From positions 62,001 to 126,000 of the forward strand of contig NZ_JASJEX010000003.1 of NCBI RefSeq assembly GCF_030067705.1: 64,000 nt of DNA, in the 5' to 3' direction. Shown here in pieces: positions 10,074-20,864 of the stretch (position 1 is the first letter of the stretch; every line of letters starts with the position of its first letter). Source of the DNA: Kribbibacterium absianum (GTDB lineage Bacteria > Actinomycetota > Coriobacteriia > Coriobacteriales > Atopobiaceae). The notes under the pieces are model-generated. The model was not told where the DNA came from and did not search any database. It saw only the letters and a program-made list of their open reading frames with translations. The translations under genes and the position numbers were made by a program.

Positions 10074-10275
10074 GCAGCTGGAGAGCCCCGAGAGGGACGA
10101 GGAGGACGTCTTCGCCCGGATCGAGGCGGACGAGAAGAAGGCCCTGTCCGGTGCGCCGACCGACACCCTCGGCCCCGACACCGGCATCGCGAGCCCCGAG
10201 GCCGCGCGCGAGCGCATGGTCGAGGAGGGCTTCGACATGGGCCCGGTCATCACCGACGACGGCGTGCGCGGGTAG
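10066..10275 (+). CDS. Small acidic protein of unknown function
   Basis: 69 residues, strongly acidic and predicted largely disordered; I do not recognise it. The ATG at 10066 overlaps the end of rlmB and is preceded by AGGAGGAG at the right distance. The stop (TAG) abuts the ATG of the rae1-like gene at 10276, which supports it being translated as part of the rlmB-rae1 operon. The C-terminal half (RMVEEGFDMGPVITDDGVRG) looks more conserved in character than the Asp/Glu-rich first half. It could be an accessory to either neighbour, but nothing in it shows a function. Confidence 0.7.
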   Translation: MSEQLESPERDEEDVFARIEADEKKALSGAPTDTLGPDTGIASPEAARERMVEEGFDMGPVITDDGVRG

Positions 10276-10893
10276 ATGGCCAGAAGGCGCAAGCTGCCGC
10301 TCCTGGCGGTGGACGGTTACAACCTGTTGCATGCGACGCCGCGATACGCGGCGCTCGTTCGCGAAGGGGTGGGCGGCCGGTCCGGCGCGTCGCGCGCGAG
10401 CCTGCCCTCGGACCCGATGACCCGCGCCGACCGGGCCTACAACCTCTCGAGCGACCCCTACGAGGGCGCCCGCGAGGCCATGGTGGCCGACGTCGCGGCC
10501 TACGCGCAGGGCGACTACGACGCGGTGCTCGTCTTTGACGGCGCCAACAACGTGAGCGACGCGCGTCCCGACACGTCACGAGCCGGGGTGCGCGTGGTGT
10601 TCTCCCGCACCGGACAGTCGGCGGACGCCGTGATAGAGCGCCTGGTGACCCAGGCCAAGGAGGAGGGGAGGGAGGCCGTCGTCGTGACGTCGGACTCCAC
10701 GATCCGAGCCACCGTGCACGGCGATCACGTCTCGTTCCTCTCAAGCGACCTTATCGCCCGCGACCTGGGGGTCATGAACGCGGGCATCGAGCAGGAGCGC
10801 GAGGAGCGCAGCTACGCCCGGCTCCGGGTGAGCGACCGGCTCGACCCCGAGACCCGGGCCAAATTGGACGCCTTGCGCGGGTGCCGCTCCTAG
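10276..10893 (+). CDS. rae1: YacP/Rae1-type NYN-domain endoribonuclease
   Basis: 205 residues with the PIN/NYN nuclease pattern: LLAVDGYNLLHA (first catalytic Asp), DAVLVFDGANN (second Asp) and VVVTSDSTIR (third Asp). In Bacillus subtilis the homologue Rae1 cleaves mRNA in the ribosomal A site, and its gene follows cysS-mrnC-rlmB, an order kept here except for mrnC. About 25 extra residues (~35-60, Ser/Arg-rich) separate the first motif from the next helix. It is the last gene of the disA-rae1 run; a hairpin follows. Confidence 0.85.
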   Translation: MARRRKLPLLAVDGYNLLHATPRYAALVREGVGGRSGASRASLPSDPMTRADRAYNLSSDPYEGAREAMVADVAAYAQGDYDAVLVFDGANNVSDARPDTSRAGVRVVFSRTGQSADAVIERLVTQAKEEGREAVVVTSDSTIRATVHGDHVSFLSSDLIARDLGVMNAGIEQEREERSYARLRVSDRLDPETRAKLDALRGCRS

Positions 10894-10922
10894 GGCGTTG
10901 CGGGCGGAACGCAACAACAGAA

Positions 10923-10953
10923 CGGGCGCATCCCGCTTGGGGACGCGCCCGTG
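10923..10953 (-). terminator. Terminator-like hairpin between rae1 and tRNA-Thr
   Basis: ACGGGCGC pairs with GCGCCCGT across a short loop; read on the minus strand it is followed by TCTGTTGTTG. It lies 10 bases past the tRNA-Thr 3' end and probably terminates that transcript; it may also stop rae1 transcription from the other side. Confidence 0.6.
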
Positions 10954-10962
10954 CCTCTTCTC

Positions 10963-11038
10963 TGGAGCCGCGAGCCGGACTCGAACCGGCGACCGTCTGA
11001 TTACAAGTCAGATGCTCTACCAACTGAGCCATCGCGGC
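10963..11038 (-). tRNA. tRNA-Thr (anticodon TGT)
   Basis: A 76-base cloverleaf on the minus strand including an encoded CCA end. The acceptor stem GCCGCGA pairs with TCGCGGC. The D arm begins TGGCTCAGTTGG, the anticodon loop is CTTGTAA giving anticodon TGT, and the T arm contains GGTTCGAGTCC. A -10-like TAGAAT on the minus strand at 11048-11053 would start transcription just upstream of the tRNA. Confidence 0.97.
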
Positions 11039-11231
11039 GCGGGTGCCATTCTACTTGAAACCGGGGGCACGGGCCGAGCGGCGCGTCGGGCCGGTTCCCG
11101 GCGCCACCAACGCGGCTACGACGCGCCCGCAGTCGTCGCCCGAGCTGCTTCACAAGCGGCCGCCCCGGGCGTTCTCGTAAGCTCATGTGCAGGAACCGTG
11201 ATAGAAGAGACGCCCGGCTGGGAGGTATGGA

Positions 11232-11260
11232 TTGACATCGTCTGGGGTGGGTCGTACTAT
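11232..11260 (+). promoter_or_regulatory. Strong promoter for the tRNA-Tyr-Thr-Met-tuf unit
   Basis: TTGACA (11232-11237), a 17-base spacer, then TACTAT (11255-11260). This near-consensus sigma-70 promoter lies about 54 bases before tRNA-Tyr. No terminator separates the three tRNAs from tuf, so EF-Tu is probably co-transcribed with them. Confidence 0.85.
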
Positions 11261-11313
11261 CCTCTTCGCACGCGCGGCGCGAGCAGCGGCGTGCGGGCAG
11301 CTTGAAACAGCAT

Positions 11314-11397
11314 GGGGGTATGGCACAGCGGCAACTGCGGCGGACTGTAAATCCGCTCCCTCTGGGTTCCTTGGTTCGAGTCCAAGTACCCCCACCA
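11314..11397 (+). tRNA. tRNA-Tyr (anticodon GTA)
   Basis: 84 bases including an encoded CCA; class II tRNA with a long variable arm (CTCCCTCTGGGTTCC region). The acceptor stem GGGGGTA pairs with TACCCCC, the anticodon loop is CTGTAAA, and the T arm has GGTTCGAGTCC. First gene of the tRNA-tuf transcript. Confidence 0.97.
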
Positions 11398-11398
11398 T

Positions 11399-11474
11399 GC
11401 CTGTGTAGCTCAGTCGGTAGAGCACCTCGTTGGTAACGAGGAGGTCACCGGTTCAAGTCCGGTCGCAGGCTCCA
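11399..11474 (+). tRNA. tRNA-Thr (anticodon GGT)
   Basis: 76 bases with encoded CCA, one base after tRNA-Tyr. The acceptor GCCTGTG pairs with CGCAGGC (one T-G pair), the anticodon loop is TTGGTAA, and the T arm has GGTTCAAGTCC. Confidence 0.97.
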
Positions 11475-11484
11475 TTTCAAGCCC

Positions 11485-11561
11485 GGCGGTGTAGCTCAGC
11501 TGGTCAGAGCACGCGGTTCATACCCGCGGCGTCACTGGTTCGAATCCAGTCACCGCTACCA
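11485..11561 (+). tRNA. tRNA-Met (anticodon CAT), probably elongator
   Basis: 77 bases with encoded CCA. The acceptor GGCGGTG pairs with CACCGCT (first pair G-T), the anticodon loop is TTCATAC, and the T arm has GGTTCGAATCC. The anticodon stem lacks the three consecutive G-C pairs of initiator tRNA, so elongator Met is preferred. An Ile-tRNA with a modified CAT anticodon is a less likely alternative. A hairpin, CGGGACG with CGTCCCG (11571-11596), follows and could be an RNase processing site. Confidence 0.9.
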
Positions 11562-11671
11562 GACATCTTGCGGGACGTGCCCTCGGGTGCGTCCCGTTAG
11601 ACATATTAAGTAGGCGTCAGTATTGGCTGAGATGCGGCACGCCAAGGTCGCATCCAGAAGGAGGATGGCAC

Positions 11672-12862
11672 ATGGCGAAGGAGAAGTTCGAGCGCACTAA
11701 GCCGCATGTCAACATCGGCACCATTGGTCACGTTGACCATGGCAAGACCACGCTGACCGCGGCTATCACCAAGGTTCTCGCCGAGACCCCTGGCTGCAAG
11801 GCCAACTTCACCGCGTTCGAGGACATCGACAAGGCTCCCGAGGAGCGCGAGCGCGGCATCACCATCTCCGTTGCCCACGTCGAGTACGAGACCGAGACCC
11901 GCCACTACGCGCACGTGGACTGCCCCGGCCACGCTGACTACATCAAGAACATGATCTCCGGTGCCGCTCAGATGGACGGCGCCATCCTCGTCATCGCCGC
12001 CACCGACGGCCCGATGGCCCAGACCCGCGAGCACATCCTGCTCGCCCGTCAGGTCGGCGTGCCCTACATCGTCGTGTTTCTGAACAAGTGCGACATGGTC
12101 GACGACGAGGAGCTCATCGACCTCGTCGAGATGGAGACCCGCGACCTCCTCTCTGAGTACGACTTCCCCGGCGACGACCTCCCCGTCATCCGTGGCTCCG
12201 CGCTCGGCGCCCTCGAGGGCGACGAGAAGTGGGTCGACTCCGTGCGCGCCCTCATGACCGAGGTCGACAACTACATCCCGACCCCCGAGCGTGACAACGA
12301 GAAGCCGTTCCTGATGGCCGTCGAGGACGTCATGACCATCTCCGGCCGCGGCACCGTCGCCACCGGCCGTGTCGAGCGCGGCGAGCTCCGCCTCAACGAC
12401 CCGGTCGAGATCGTCGGCATCAAGCCGACCAGCTCCTCCGTGGCCACCGGCATCGAGATGTTCCGCAAGACCATGGACTTCTGCGAGGCCGGCGACAACG
12501 TGGGCGTGCTGCTCCGTGGCGTCAAGCGCGAGGAGATCGAGCGCGGCCAGGTTCTCGCCAAGCCGGGCACCTGCACCCCGCACAAGAAGTTCACCGCTGA
12601 GGTCTACGTCCTGACCAAGGACGAGGGCGGCCGTCACACCCCGTTCTTCAACGGCTACCGTCCGCAGTTCTACTTCCGCACCACCGACGTCACCGGCAAC
12701 ATCACCCTCCCCGAGGGCACCGAGATGGCCATGCCGGGCGACCACGTCACCATCACCGGCGAGCTGATCTACCCGGTCGCCATGGAGCCGGGCCTGCGCT
12801 TCGCTATCCGCGAGGGCGGCCACACCGTGGGCGACGGCCGTATCGCCACCATCCTCGACTAG
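11672..12862 (+). CDS. tuf: Elongation factor Tu
   Basis: 396 residues, normal length. The GTPase carries aminoacyl-tRNA to the ribosomal A site. It shows GHVDHGKT (P-loop), the switch I region [22 protein letters not shown] (switch II) and NKCDM (guanine specificity), followed by the two beta-barrel domains. The start ATG has AGAAGGAGG upstream. It is the fourth gene of the tRNA-Tyr promoter unit and ends at a strong terminator, separated from fusA, so the classical str operon is broken. Confidence 0.99.
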   Translation: MAKEKFERTKPHVNIGTIGHVDHGKTTLTAAITKVLAETPGCKANFTAFEDIDKAPEERERGITISVAHVEYETETRHYAHVDCPGHADYIKNMISGAAQMDGAILVIAATDGPMAQTREHILLARQVGVPYIVVFLNKCDMVDDEELIDLVEMETRDLLSEYDFPGDDLPVIRGSALGALEGDEKWVDSVRALMTEVDNYIPTPERDNEKPFLMAVEDVMTISGRGTVATGRVERGELRLNDPVEIVGIKPTSSSVATGIEMFRKTMDFCEAGDNVGVLLRGVKREEIERGQVLAKPGTCTPHKKFTAEVYVLTKDEGGRHTPFFNGYRPQFYFRTTDVTGNITLPEGTEMAMPGDHVTITGELIYPVAMEPGLRFAIREGGHTVGDGRIATILD

Positions 12863-12888
12863 TTCCCGTCGAGAACCGCACCATGAGG

Positions 12889-12918
12889 GAGGGTCTGGGT
12901 TTCCAGACCCTCCTTTTT
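12889..12918 (+). terminator. Intrinsic terminator of tuf
   Basis: A 10-bp stem GAGGGTCTGG / CCAGACCCTC with loop GTTT, followed by TTTTT. The remaining bases to 13095 hold nothing I recognise. Confidence 0.93.
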
Positions 12919-13095
12919 CATGTGCCGTCGGCCGCGAAGGCGAACGGCATCGCGCGCCCAATCGCGGCGCGGAGCTGGGCGCTCGTCTTGTCGGGTCAGT
13001 GGAGGGCGATCGCCGCACGTGGCAACCCGAAGCGCTCGCCGCGACGCGCGAGCCTCGATCTTCTCGCCTAGATGTGGATCGAAGTCGTGGGGGAG

Positions 13096-13125
13096 TTGAC
13101 AGGCTCGCCGTCCCGGTGCTAGCGT
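13096..13125 (+). promoter_or_regulatory. Promoter upstream of rpmG
   Basis: TTGACA (13096-13101), an 18-base spacer and TAGCGT (13120-13125). It lies about 70 bases before rpmG and would drive rpmG and tRNA-Trp up to the terminator at 13443. Confidence 0.75.
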
Positions 13126-13192
13126 ATCTCTTCGCGTCTCTGCCGTCTTGTGAGTGTGAGCAGGGGCTGCCTGATTGGGAAGGATACGACTC

Positions 13193-13342
13193 ATGCGCAC
13201 CCTGGTTACCCTCGCCTGCACCGAGTGCAAGCGCCGCAACTACACCACCTACAAGAACAAGCAGAACACGCCCGAGCGTCTTGAGCTCAAGAAGTACTGC
13301 AAGTGGTGCCGTCACCACACCGTGCACAAAGAGACGCGCTAG
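13193..13342 (+). CDS. rpmG: 50S ribosomal protein L33
   Basis: 49 residues ([20 protein letters not shown] at the start), with two CxxC pairs (CTEC and CKWC), i.e. the zinc-binding C+ form. The ATG at 13193 has GGGAAGGA upstream. The rpmG-tRNA-Trp-secE-nusG order is the usual bacterial arrangement. Confidence 0.97.
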   Translation: MRTLVTLACTECKRRNYTTYKNKQNTPERLELKKYCKWCRHHTVHKETR

Positions 13343-13357
13343 ACTGTTTCTTAGCAC

Positions 13358-13433
13358 AGCCCAGTAGCTCCAATGGTAGAGCGGCGGTCTCCAAAACCGT
13401 TTGTTGTGGGTTCGAGTCCTACCTGGGCTGCCA
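13358..13433 (+). tRNA. tRNA-Trp (anticodon CCA)
   Basis: 76 bases with encoded CCA. The acceptor AGCCCAG pairs with CTGGGCT, the anticodon loop is CTCCAAA, and the T arm has GGTTCGAGTCC. It lies 15 bases after rpmG and 9 before a terminator. Confidence 0.97.
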
Positions 13434-13442
13434 GACACTTCG

Positions 13443-13475
13443 ACCGGCCCTCCCGCTAGGGACGGGCCGGTTTTT
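13443..13475 (+). terminator. Intrinsic terminator after tRNA-Trp
   Basis: ACCGGCCC pairs with GGGCCGGT around a 13-base loop and is followed by TTTTT. It separates rpmG/tRNA-Trp from secE, although secE starts only 47 bases later, so partial read-through is likely. Confidence 0.9.
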
Positions 13476-13521
13476 CATTGCACCTGTACTGTCACTGCCA
13501 CCTCGGGGGAGAAGCTCACAG

Positions 13522-13917
13522 ATGGCGAACAAGGATCGAAACAAGCGCGCGGCGCGCAAGGCGCGGCAGGCCAAGCGCCAGCAGGCGGAGGCCACCCAGG
13601 CCGCGCAGGCCGCGGCGATTGCGAGCGACCCTCAGGCTGCCAAGGCTCAGGAGAAGGCCCTCAAGAAGGCCGAGGCCAAGAAGCAGCCGGCCAAGAAGCA
13701 GGAGCCGGGCAAGAAGCCGGGTCTCGTGCAGCGCACCAAGACCTACTTCGGCGACGTTCGCTCCGAGATGCGTCGCGTCGTGTGGCCCACGCGCACCGAG
13801 CTCAAGAACTTCACGGTGGCCGTCGTCGTCCTGCTCGTCGTCTTCGGCGTCGCGGTCTGGCTCATCGACACCGGCGTCGTCGCCGCGCTCGTCGGGTACT
13901 CGGGACTGAGGGGTTAG
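13522..13917 (+). CDS. secE: Preprotein translocase subunit SecE, with long basic N-terminal extension
   Basis: 131 residues. The SecE core is C-terminal: an amphipathic helix around residues 74-95 (KTYFGDVRSEMRRVVWPTRT, with the conserved VxWP) and one membrane helix (~100-120). The first ~70 residues are a Lys/Ala/Gln-rich, probably helical or disordered extension (AARKARQAKRQQAEA onward), about twice the usual size for single-TM SecE. SecE clamps SecY in the SecYEG channel. The start ATG 13522 has GGGGGAGAAG upstream; earlier in-frame codons belong to tRNA sequence. nusG follows after 4 bases. Confidence 0.95.
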   Translation: MANKDRNKRAARKARQAKRQQAEATQAAQAAAIASDPQAAKAQEKALKKAEAKKQPAKKQEPGKKPGLVQRTKTYFGDVRSEMRRVVWPTRTELKNFTVAVVVLLVVFGVAVWLIDTGVVAALVGYSGLRG

Positions 13918-13921
13918 TCGC

Positions 13922-14464
13922 ATGGCAAAGCGCTGGTACGTGGTCCACACCTATTCGGGCTACGAGAACAAGGTGAAGGCGGACCTCGAGCGCCGCATCG
14001 AGAGCTACGGCCTCCAGAACCGCGTGGTGGACATCCAGATCCCCACCGAGGAGGTCACCGAGGTCAAAGAGGGCGGCAAGCGCGAGACCAAGGAGAACAA
14101 GGTCTTCCCGGGCTATGTGCTCGTTCGCATGGAAGTGGACGACAACACCTGGTCCGTGGTGCGCAACACCCCCGGCGTGACCGGTTTCGTCGGCATCGAC
14201 GGCAAGCCCGCCCCGCTCACCCGCGCCGAGTTCAACAAGATGATGGGCCGCTCCGTCCGTGGCGAGAAGGGCGCGCCGCAGCGCACGATGACGAACCTGG
14301 AGCCGGGTCAGGCCATCCGCGTGACCTCCGGCCCGTTGGCGGACTTCAACGGCACCATCTCGGAGGTCAATGCGGAGTCCGGCAAGGTCAAGGTCACCCT
14401 CACGATCTTCGGCCGCGAGACGCCCGTCGAGCTCACGGTGGACCAGATCGCAACGGTGGCGTAA
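13922..14464 (+). CDS. nusG: Transcription termination/antitermination protein NusG
   Basis: 180 residues. It has the N-terminal NGN domain (WYVVHTYSGYENKVKADLER; VFPGYVLVRM, which contacts the RNA polymerase clamp) and the C-terminal KOW domain (PGQAIRVTSGPLADFNGTIS). It links RNA polymerase to Rho or to ribosomal protein S10. It overlaps no gene; secE lies 4 bases upstream, rplK 95 bases downstream. Confidence 0.98.
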   Translation: MAKRWYVVHTYSGYENKVKADLERRIESYGLQNRVVDIQIPTEEVTEVKEGGKRETKENKVFPGYVLVRMEVDDNTWSVVRNTPGVTGFVGIDGKPAPLTRAEFNKMMGRSVRGEKGAPQRTMTNLEPGQAIRVTSGPLADFNGTISEVNAESGKVKVTLTIFGRETPVELTVDQIATVA

Positions 14465-14559
14465 GCACAGGCATTCCCGCGTCCTTCGTTCTCTGCCCGA
14501 GACGCTTCTGTGGGGCGCGCTTTATAGCAAGCACAGCATCGGTTTGAAAGGCTCTCACC

Positions 14560-14991
14560 ATGGCCCCCAAGAAGAAGGTCGTCCATTTCATTAAGCTGCA
14601 GATTCCGGCCGGCGCCGCGAACCCCGCGCCTCCCGTCGGCCCTGCCCTGGGTGCCGCCCAGGTCAACATCATGCAGTTCTGCCAGGCGTTCAACGCCGCC
14701 ACGAAGGACCAGGCCGGTGACATCATCCCGGTCGAGATCTCCGTGTACGAGGACCGCACGTTTGACTTCGTCACCAAGACCCCGCCGGCGGCGCGCCTGA
14801 TCCTCAAGGAGCTCGGCCTGCAGAGCGGCTCCGCCGTGCCGCAGCGCGACAAGGTGGGTCAGCTCACGCAGGAGCAGCTCACGAAGATCGCCGAGATCAA
14901 GATGCCGGACCTCAACGCCAACGACATCGACGCCGCCAAGCGCATCGTGGCCGGCACCGCCCGCTCCATGGGCGTGACCGTCGCCGAGTAG
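14560..14991 (+). CDS. rplK: 50S ribosomal protein L11
   Basis: 143 residues with the L11 N-terminal motif [20 protein letters not shown] (proline-rich switch, thiostrepton region) and a C-terminal rRNA-binding domain ending ARSMGVTV. The first of the L11-L1 pair. The ATG follows GAAAGG. A GC hairpin GGCCGCCC-TCTA-GGGCGGCC lies at 15008-15027 between it and rplA. Confidence 0.98.
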   Translation: MAPKKKVVHFIKLQIPAGAANPAPPVGPALGAAQVNIMQFCQAFNAATKDQAGDIIPVEISVYEDRTFDFVTKTPPAARLILKELGLQSGSAVPQRDKVGQLTQEQLTKIAEIKMPDLNANDIDAAKRIVAGTARSMGVTVAE

Positions 14992-15082
14992 CCGTTTCGG
15001 TAATCCCGGCCGCCCTCTAGGGCGGCCGTTCGTACGTTGTGGGAGGGGCGCAGGGCGCCTCGTTGACCACAGGGAGGCACCT

Positions 15083-15787
15083 ATGCCCAAGCACGGAAAG
15101 AACTACCTCAACGCCGCTGCCAAGGTGGACAACAAGCTCCACACTCCGAAGGAGGCCATGGAGACCGTCAAGGCCATCCACTTCGCCAACTTCGACGAGA
15201 CCATCGAGGCCTCGATCCTGCTCGGCGTCGACACCCGCAAGGCCGACCAGAACGTCCGCGGCTCCATCTCCCTGCCCCATGGCACCGGCAAGAGCGTCCG
15301 CGTCGCCGTGTTCGCCGAGGGCGAGAAGGCCCGCGAGGCGGAGGAGGCCGGCGCCGACGTCGTGGGCTCCGACGACCTCGTCGCCCAGATCCAGGCCGGT
15401 GAGATCAACTTCGACGCGGCCATCGCCACGCCGCCGATGATGGCCAAGGTCGGCCGCATCGGCAAGATCCTCGGCCCCCGTGGCCTCATGCCGAACCCCA
15501 AGCTCGGCACCGTGACCATGGACGTCGCGAAGATGGTCCAGGAGCTCAAGGCCGGCCGCGTCGAGTACCGCGCCGACCGTTACGGCATCGTGCACGTGCC
15601 GATGGGCCGCGTGTCCTTCTCGACCGAGGATCTCGTGGAGAACTACGGCGCGCTCATCAACGAGCTGCTGCGCGTGAAGCCGTCCACGGCCAAGGGCAAG
15701 TACGTCAAGACCGTGACCTTCTCCAGCACCATGGGCCCGGGCGTCAAGGTGGACCCGACCATGACGCGCAACCTGCTCGAGGCCTAG
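15083..15787 (+). CDS. rplA: 50S ribosomal protein L1
   Basis: 234 residues. The L1 stalk protein; it shows [35 protein letters not shown] (the family signature) and the C-terminal GPGVKVDP. In many bacteria L1 represses its own operon by binding the mRNA; the hairpin at 15008-15027 just upstream is a possible site but was not matched to a known L1 target. A terminator follows. Confidence 0.98.
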   Translation: MPKHGKNYLNAAAKVDNKLHTPKEAMETVKAIHFANFDETIEASILLGVDTRKADQNVRGSISLPHGTGKSVRVAVFAEGEKAREAEEAGADVVGSDDLVAQIQAGEINFDAAIATPPMMAKVGRIGKILGPRGLMPNPKLGTVTMDVAKMVQELKAGRVEYRADRYGIVHVPMGRVSFSTEDLVENYGALINELLRVKPSTAKGKYVKTVTFSSTMGPGVKVDPTMTRNLLEA

Positions 15788-15809
15788 CCCTCAAGCATTG
15801 GCAACCATG

Positions 15810-15850
15810 AATGTGCAGCCGGGGACTGTCCCTGGCTGCACATTTCTTGT
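15810..15850 (+). terminator. Intrinsic terminator of the rplK-rplA unit
   Basis: AATGTGCAGCC (15810-15820) pairs with GGCTGCACATT (15834-15844). The inner GGGAC/GTCCC extends the stem, and TTCTTGTTT follows. It separates L11-L1 from the L10-L12 unit. Confidence 0.92.
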
Positions 15851-15871
15851 TTGACGAGGTTGTGGTCACGG

Positions 15872-15900
15872 TTGACGCGGAGGTGCCGCGACCCCATACT
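15872..15900 (+). promoter_or_regulatory. Promoter of rplJ-rplL
   Basis: TTGACG (15872-15877), a 17-base spacer, CATACT (15895-15900). It would start the transcript just before the L10 leader. Confidence 0.75.
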
Positions 15901-15904
15901 TGCC

Positions 15905-16045
15905 CTGTTGCGTCCAGACGCATGCTGCTGCCAGAGACAGCCGGCGCCGCGAGAGCGGCTTAATGGGAGCTTCCCACCAGCCGAGGTGGTTTTGAGATTC
16001 CTTGAGTCTTGAGCCCCCGTCCTCTGTCGGCCGGGGGCTTTTTCT
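15905..16045 (+). promoter_or_regulatory. Ribosomal L10 leader with transcription attenuator
   Basis: The segment carries hallmarks of the L10 leader RNA: AGACAGCCGGCG, a GCCGC-GAGA-GCGGC hairpin, TTAATGGG and the kink-turn-like CAGCCGAGGTGG. It is followed by the hairpin AGCCCCCG/CGGGGGCT (16012-16039) with TTTTTCTTT. Established knowledge: the L10(L12)4 complex binds this leader to repress its own synthesis. The U-rich hairpin after it indicates control by premature termination here. Confidence 0.85.
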
Positions 16046-16096
16046 TTGTCCTTCGCACGGCATGCCCGATTCATCAACAAGGAGGTGTATCGAACC

Positions 16097-16627
16097 ATGC
16101 CATCGAAGAAGAACGAAGTCATGCTCCAGGAGGTGCTCGAGTCCCTCGACAACTCCAACGGCCTGTTCGTGATCGACTACCGCGGCCTCACCGTGAAGGA
16201 GGCCCAGTCGCTCCGCCGCAAGCTCACCGACGCCCAGGCTCACATGAAGGTCTACAAGAACAACATCGTGAAGCTGGCGCTCGCCGAGAAGGACATGCCC
16301 AACCTGGACCACATCCTGGCGGGCACGACCGCTTGCGTGTTCTACGAGGTCGACCCCGTGGAGGCCGCCAAGGTCATCAAGCTGACGTCCAAGGAGCTCA
16401 ACAAGATCGAGTTCAAGGGCGGCATCTCTGACGGCCAGGCCATCGACGCCGACCAGGCGCTCGCCATCGCCGACCTCCCGAGCCGCGAAGAGCTCGTCGC
16501 TCGCTTCGCCGCCGCTGTGGCCGCCCCGCTCGCGCAGTTCGTCCGCGTGCTCAACGGCCCGGCCCAGGGTCTCGTCACGGCGCTCCACGCCATCGAGGAC
16601 CAGAAGAACGAGCAGAAGGCCGCGTAG
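16097..16627 (+). CDS. rplJ: 50S ribosomal protein L10
   Basis: 176 residues from ATG 16097, with AAGGAGGTG upstream; an earlier in-frame ATG (16046) lies in the attenuator tail and is not preferred. It shows the L10 core (FVIDYRGLTVKEAQSLRRKL; VYKNNIVKLAL) and the C-terminal helix that holds L12 dimers (VAAPLAQFVRVLNGPAQGLV). L10 anchors the L12 stalk to 23S rRNA. The first gene after the L10 leader. Confidence 0.98.
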   Translation: MPSKKNEVMLQEVLESLDNSNGLFVIDYRGLTVKEAQSLRRKLTDAQAHMKVYKNNIVKLALAEKDMPNLDHILAGTTACVFYEVDPVEAAKVIKLTSKELNKIEFKGGISDGQAIDADQALAIADLPSREELVARFAAAVAAPLAQFVRVLNGPAQGLVTALHAIEDQKNEQKAA

Positions 16628-16714
16628 ACGCGGTATCCCGGCGCGGGATCGCCGCGCCAGCATTTCCAGCCCGGGGGCGAATACGTCCCCCGACACGAAA
16701 GAAGGAGCACAGCA

Positions 16715-17092
16715 ATGGCTGTCACCAAGGATGAGATCATTGAGGCCATCAAGGCCATGCCCGCCCTCGAGCTCTCCGAGCTCGTGAAGGACCTCGAGGA
16801 GACCTTCGGCGTCTCCGCCGCCGCCCCCGTGATGATGGGCGCCATGCCGGGCGCTGCCCCTGCCGAGGAGGCCGAGGAGAAGACCGAGTTCGACGTCGTG
16901 CTCGACGGCTTCGGCGACAACAAGATCGCCGTCATCAAGGAGGTCCGCGCCCTCACCAAGCTCGGCCTGAAGGAGGCCAAGGAGCTCGTCGAGTCCGCTC
17001 CGAAGCCCATCCTCGAGGGTGTCAAGAAGGACGAGGCCGAGGCCGCCAAGGAGCAGCTTGAGAAGGCCGGCGCCGCCGTCACCATCAAGTAG
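16715..17092 (+). CDS. rplL: 50S ribosomal protein L7/L12
   Basis: 125 residues: an N-terminal dimerisation helix region, an Ala/Met/Pro hinge ([17 protein letters not shown]) and the C-terminal factor-binding domain ([34 protein letters not shown]). Two small GC hairpins sit in the 87-base rplJ-rplL gap, possibly RNase sites that let L12 be made in excess. The start ATG has AGAAGGAG. Confidence 0.98.
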   Translation: MAVTKDEIIEAIKAMPALELSELVKDLEETFGVSAAAPVMMGAMPGAAPAEEAEEKTEFDVVLDGFGDNKIAVIKEVRALTKLGLKEAKELVESAPKPILEGVKKDEAEAAKEQLEKAGAAVTIK

Positions 17093-17115
17093 CTTCCGCC
17101 TCACCAGAGGTTTCA

Positions 17116-17147
17116 GAGCCCCGCGCGCTGCGTGCGGGGCTCTTTTT
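17116..17147 (+). terminator. Intrinsic terminator of rplJ-rplL
   Basis: AGAGCCCCGC and GTGCGGGGCTCT pair around a short loop and are followed by TTTTT. It separates the L12 unit from rpoBC. Confidence 0.92.
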
Positions 17148-17184
17148 GTCGTTGGGGGGGGCTCTCGGGCGTGCCCACAGACGG

Positions 17185-17311
17185 ACCACAAAAGCCAAGA
17201 TCAGCAGTAGAAACGAAAACCGCAGCCAGAGCCGCAAATCGAGATAGTTTATCCAACGTCCTGCGAAAGTCAATACTGTTCATTGACCTCGCCTGGTGCG
17301 TTGGCTAGATT
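17185..17311 (+). promoter_or_regulatory. rpoBC promoter with A-rich upstream region
   Basis: TTGACC (17283-17288), a 17-base spacer and TAGATT (17306-17311). The ~95 bases upstream are unusually A-rich for this genome, with recurring short A-tracts (ACAAAAG, GAAACGAAAACC, GCAAATCG, GAAAGTCAA), which resembles an extended UP element. Transcription would begin ~45 bases before the rpoB GTG. Confidence 0.75.
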
Positions 17312-17363
17312 ACTAATTTGCGACAATTGCCGCCGTATGCCGTTTTGAAGGAGGAAATGCCTG

Positions 17364-20858
<3,495 letters not shown>

Positions 20859-20864
20859 CGAACC

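Noticed and set aside
11485-11561. Initiator tRNA-fMet
   Set aside because: It lacks the three G-C pairs in the anticodon stem that mark initiators; the weak G-T first pair alone is not enough.
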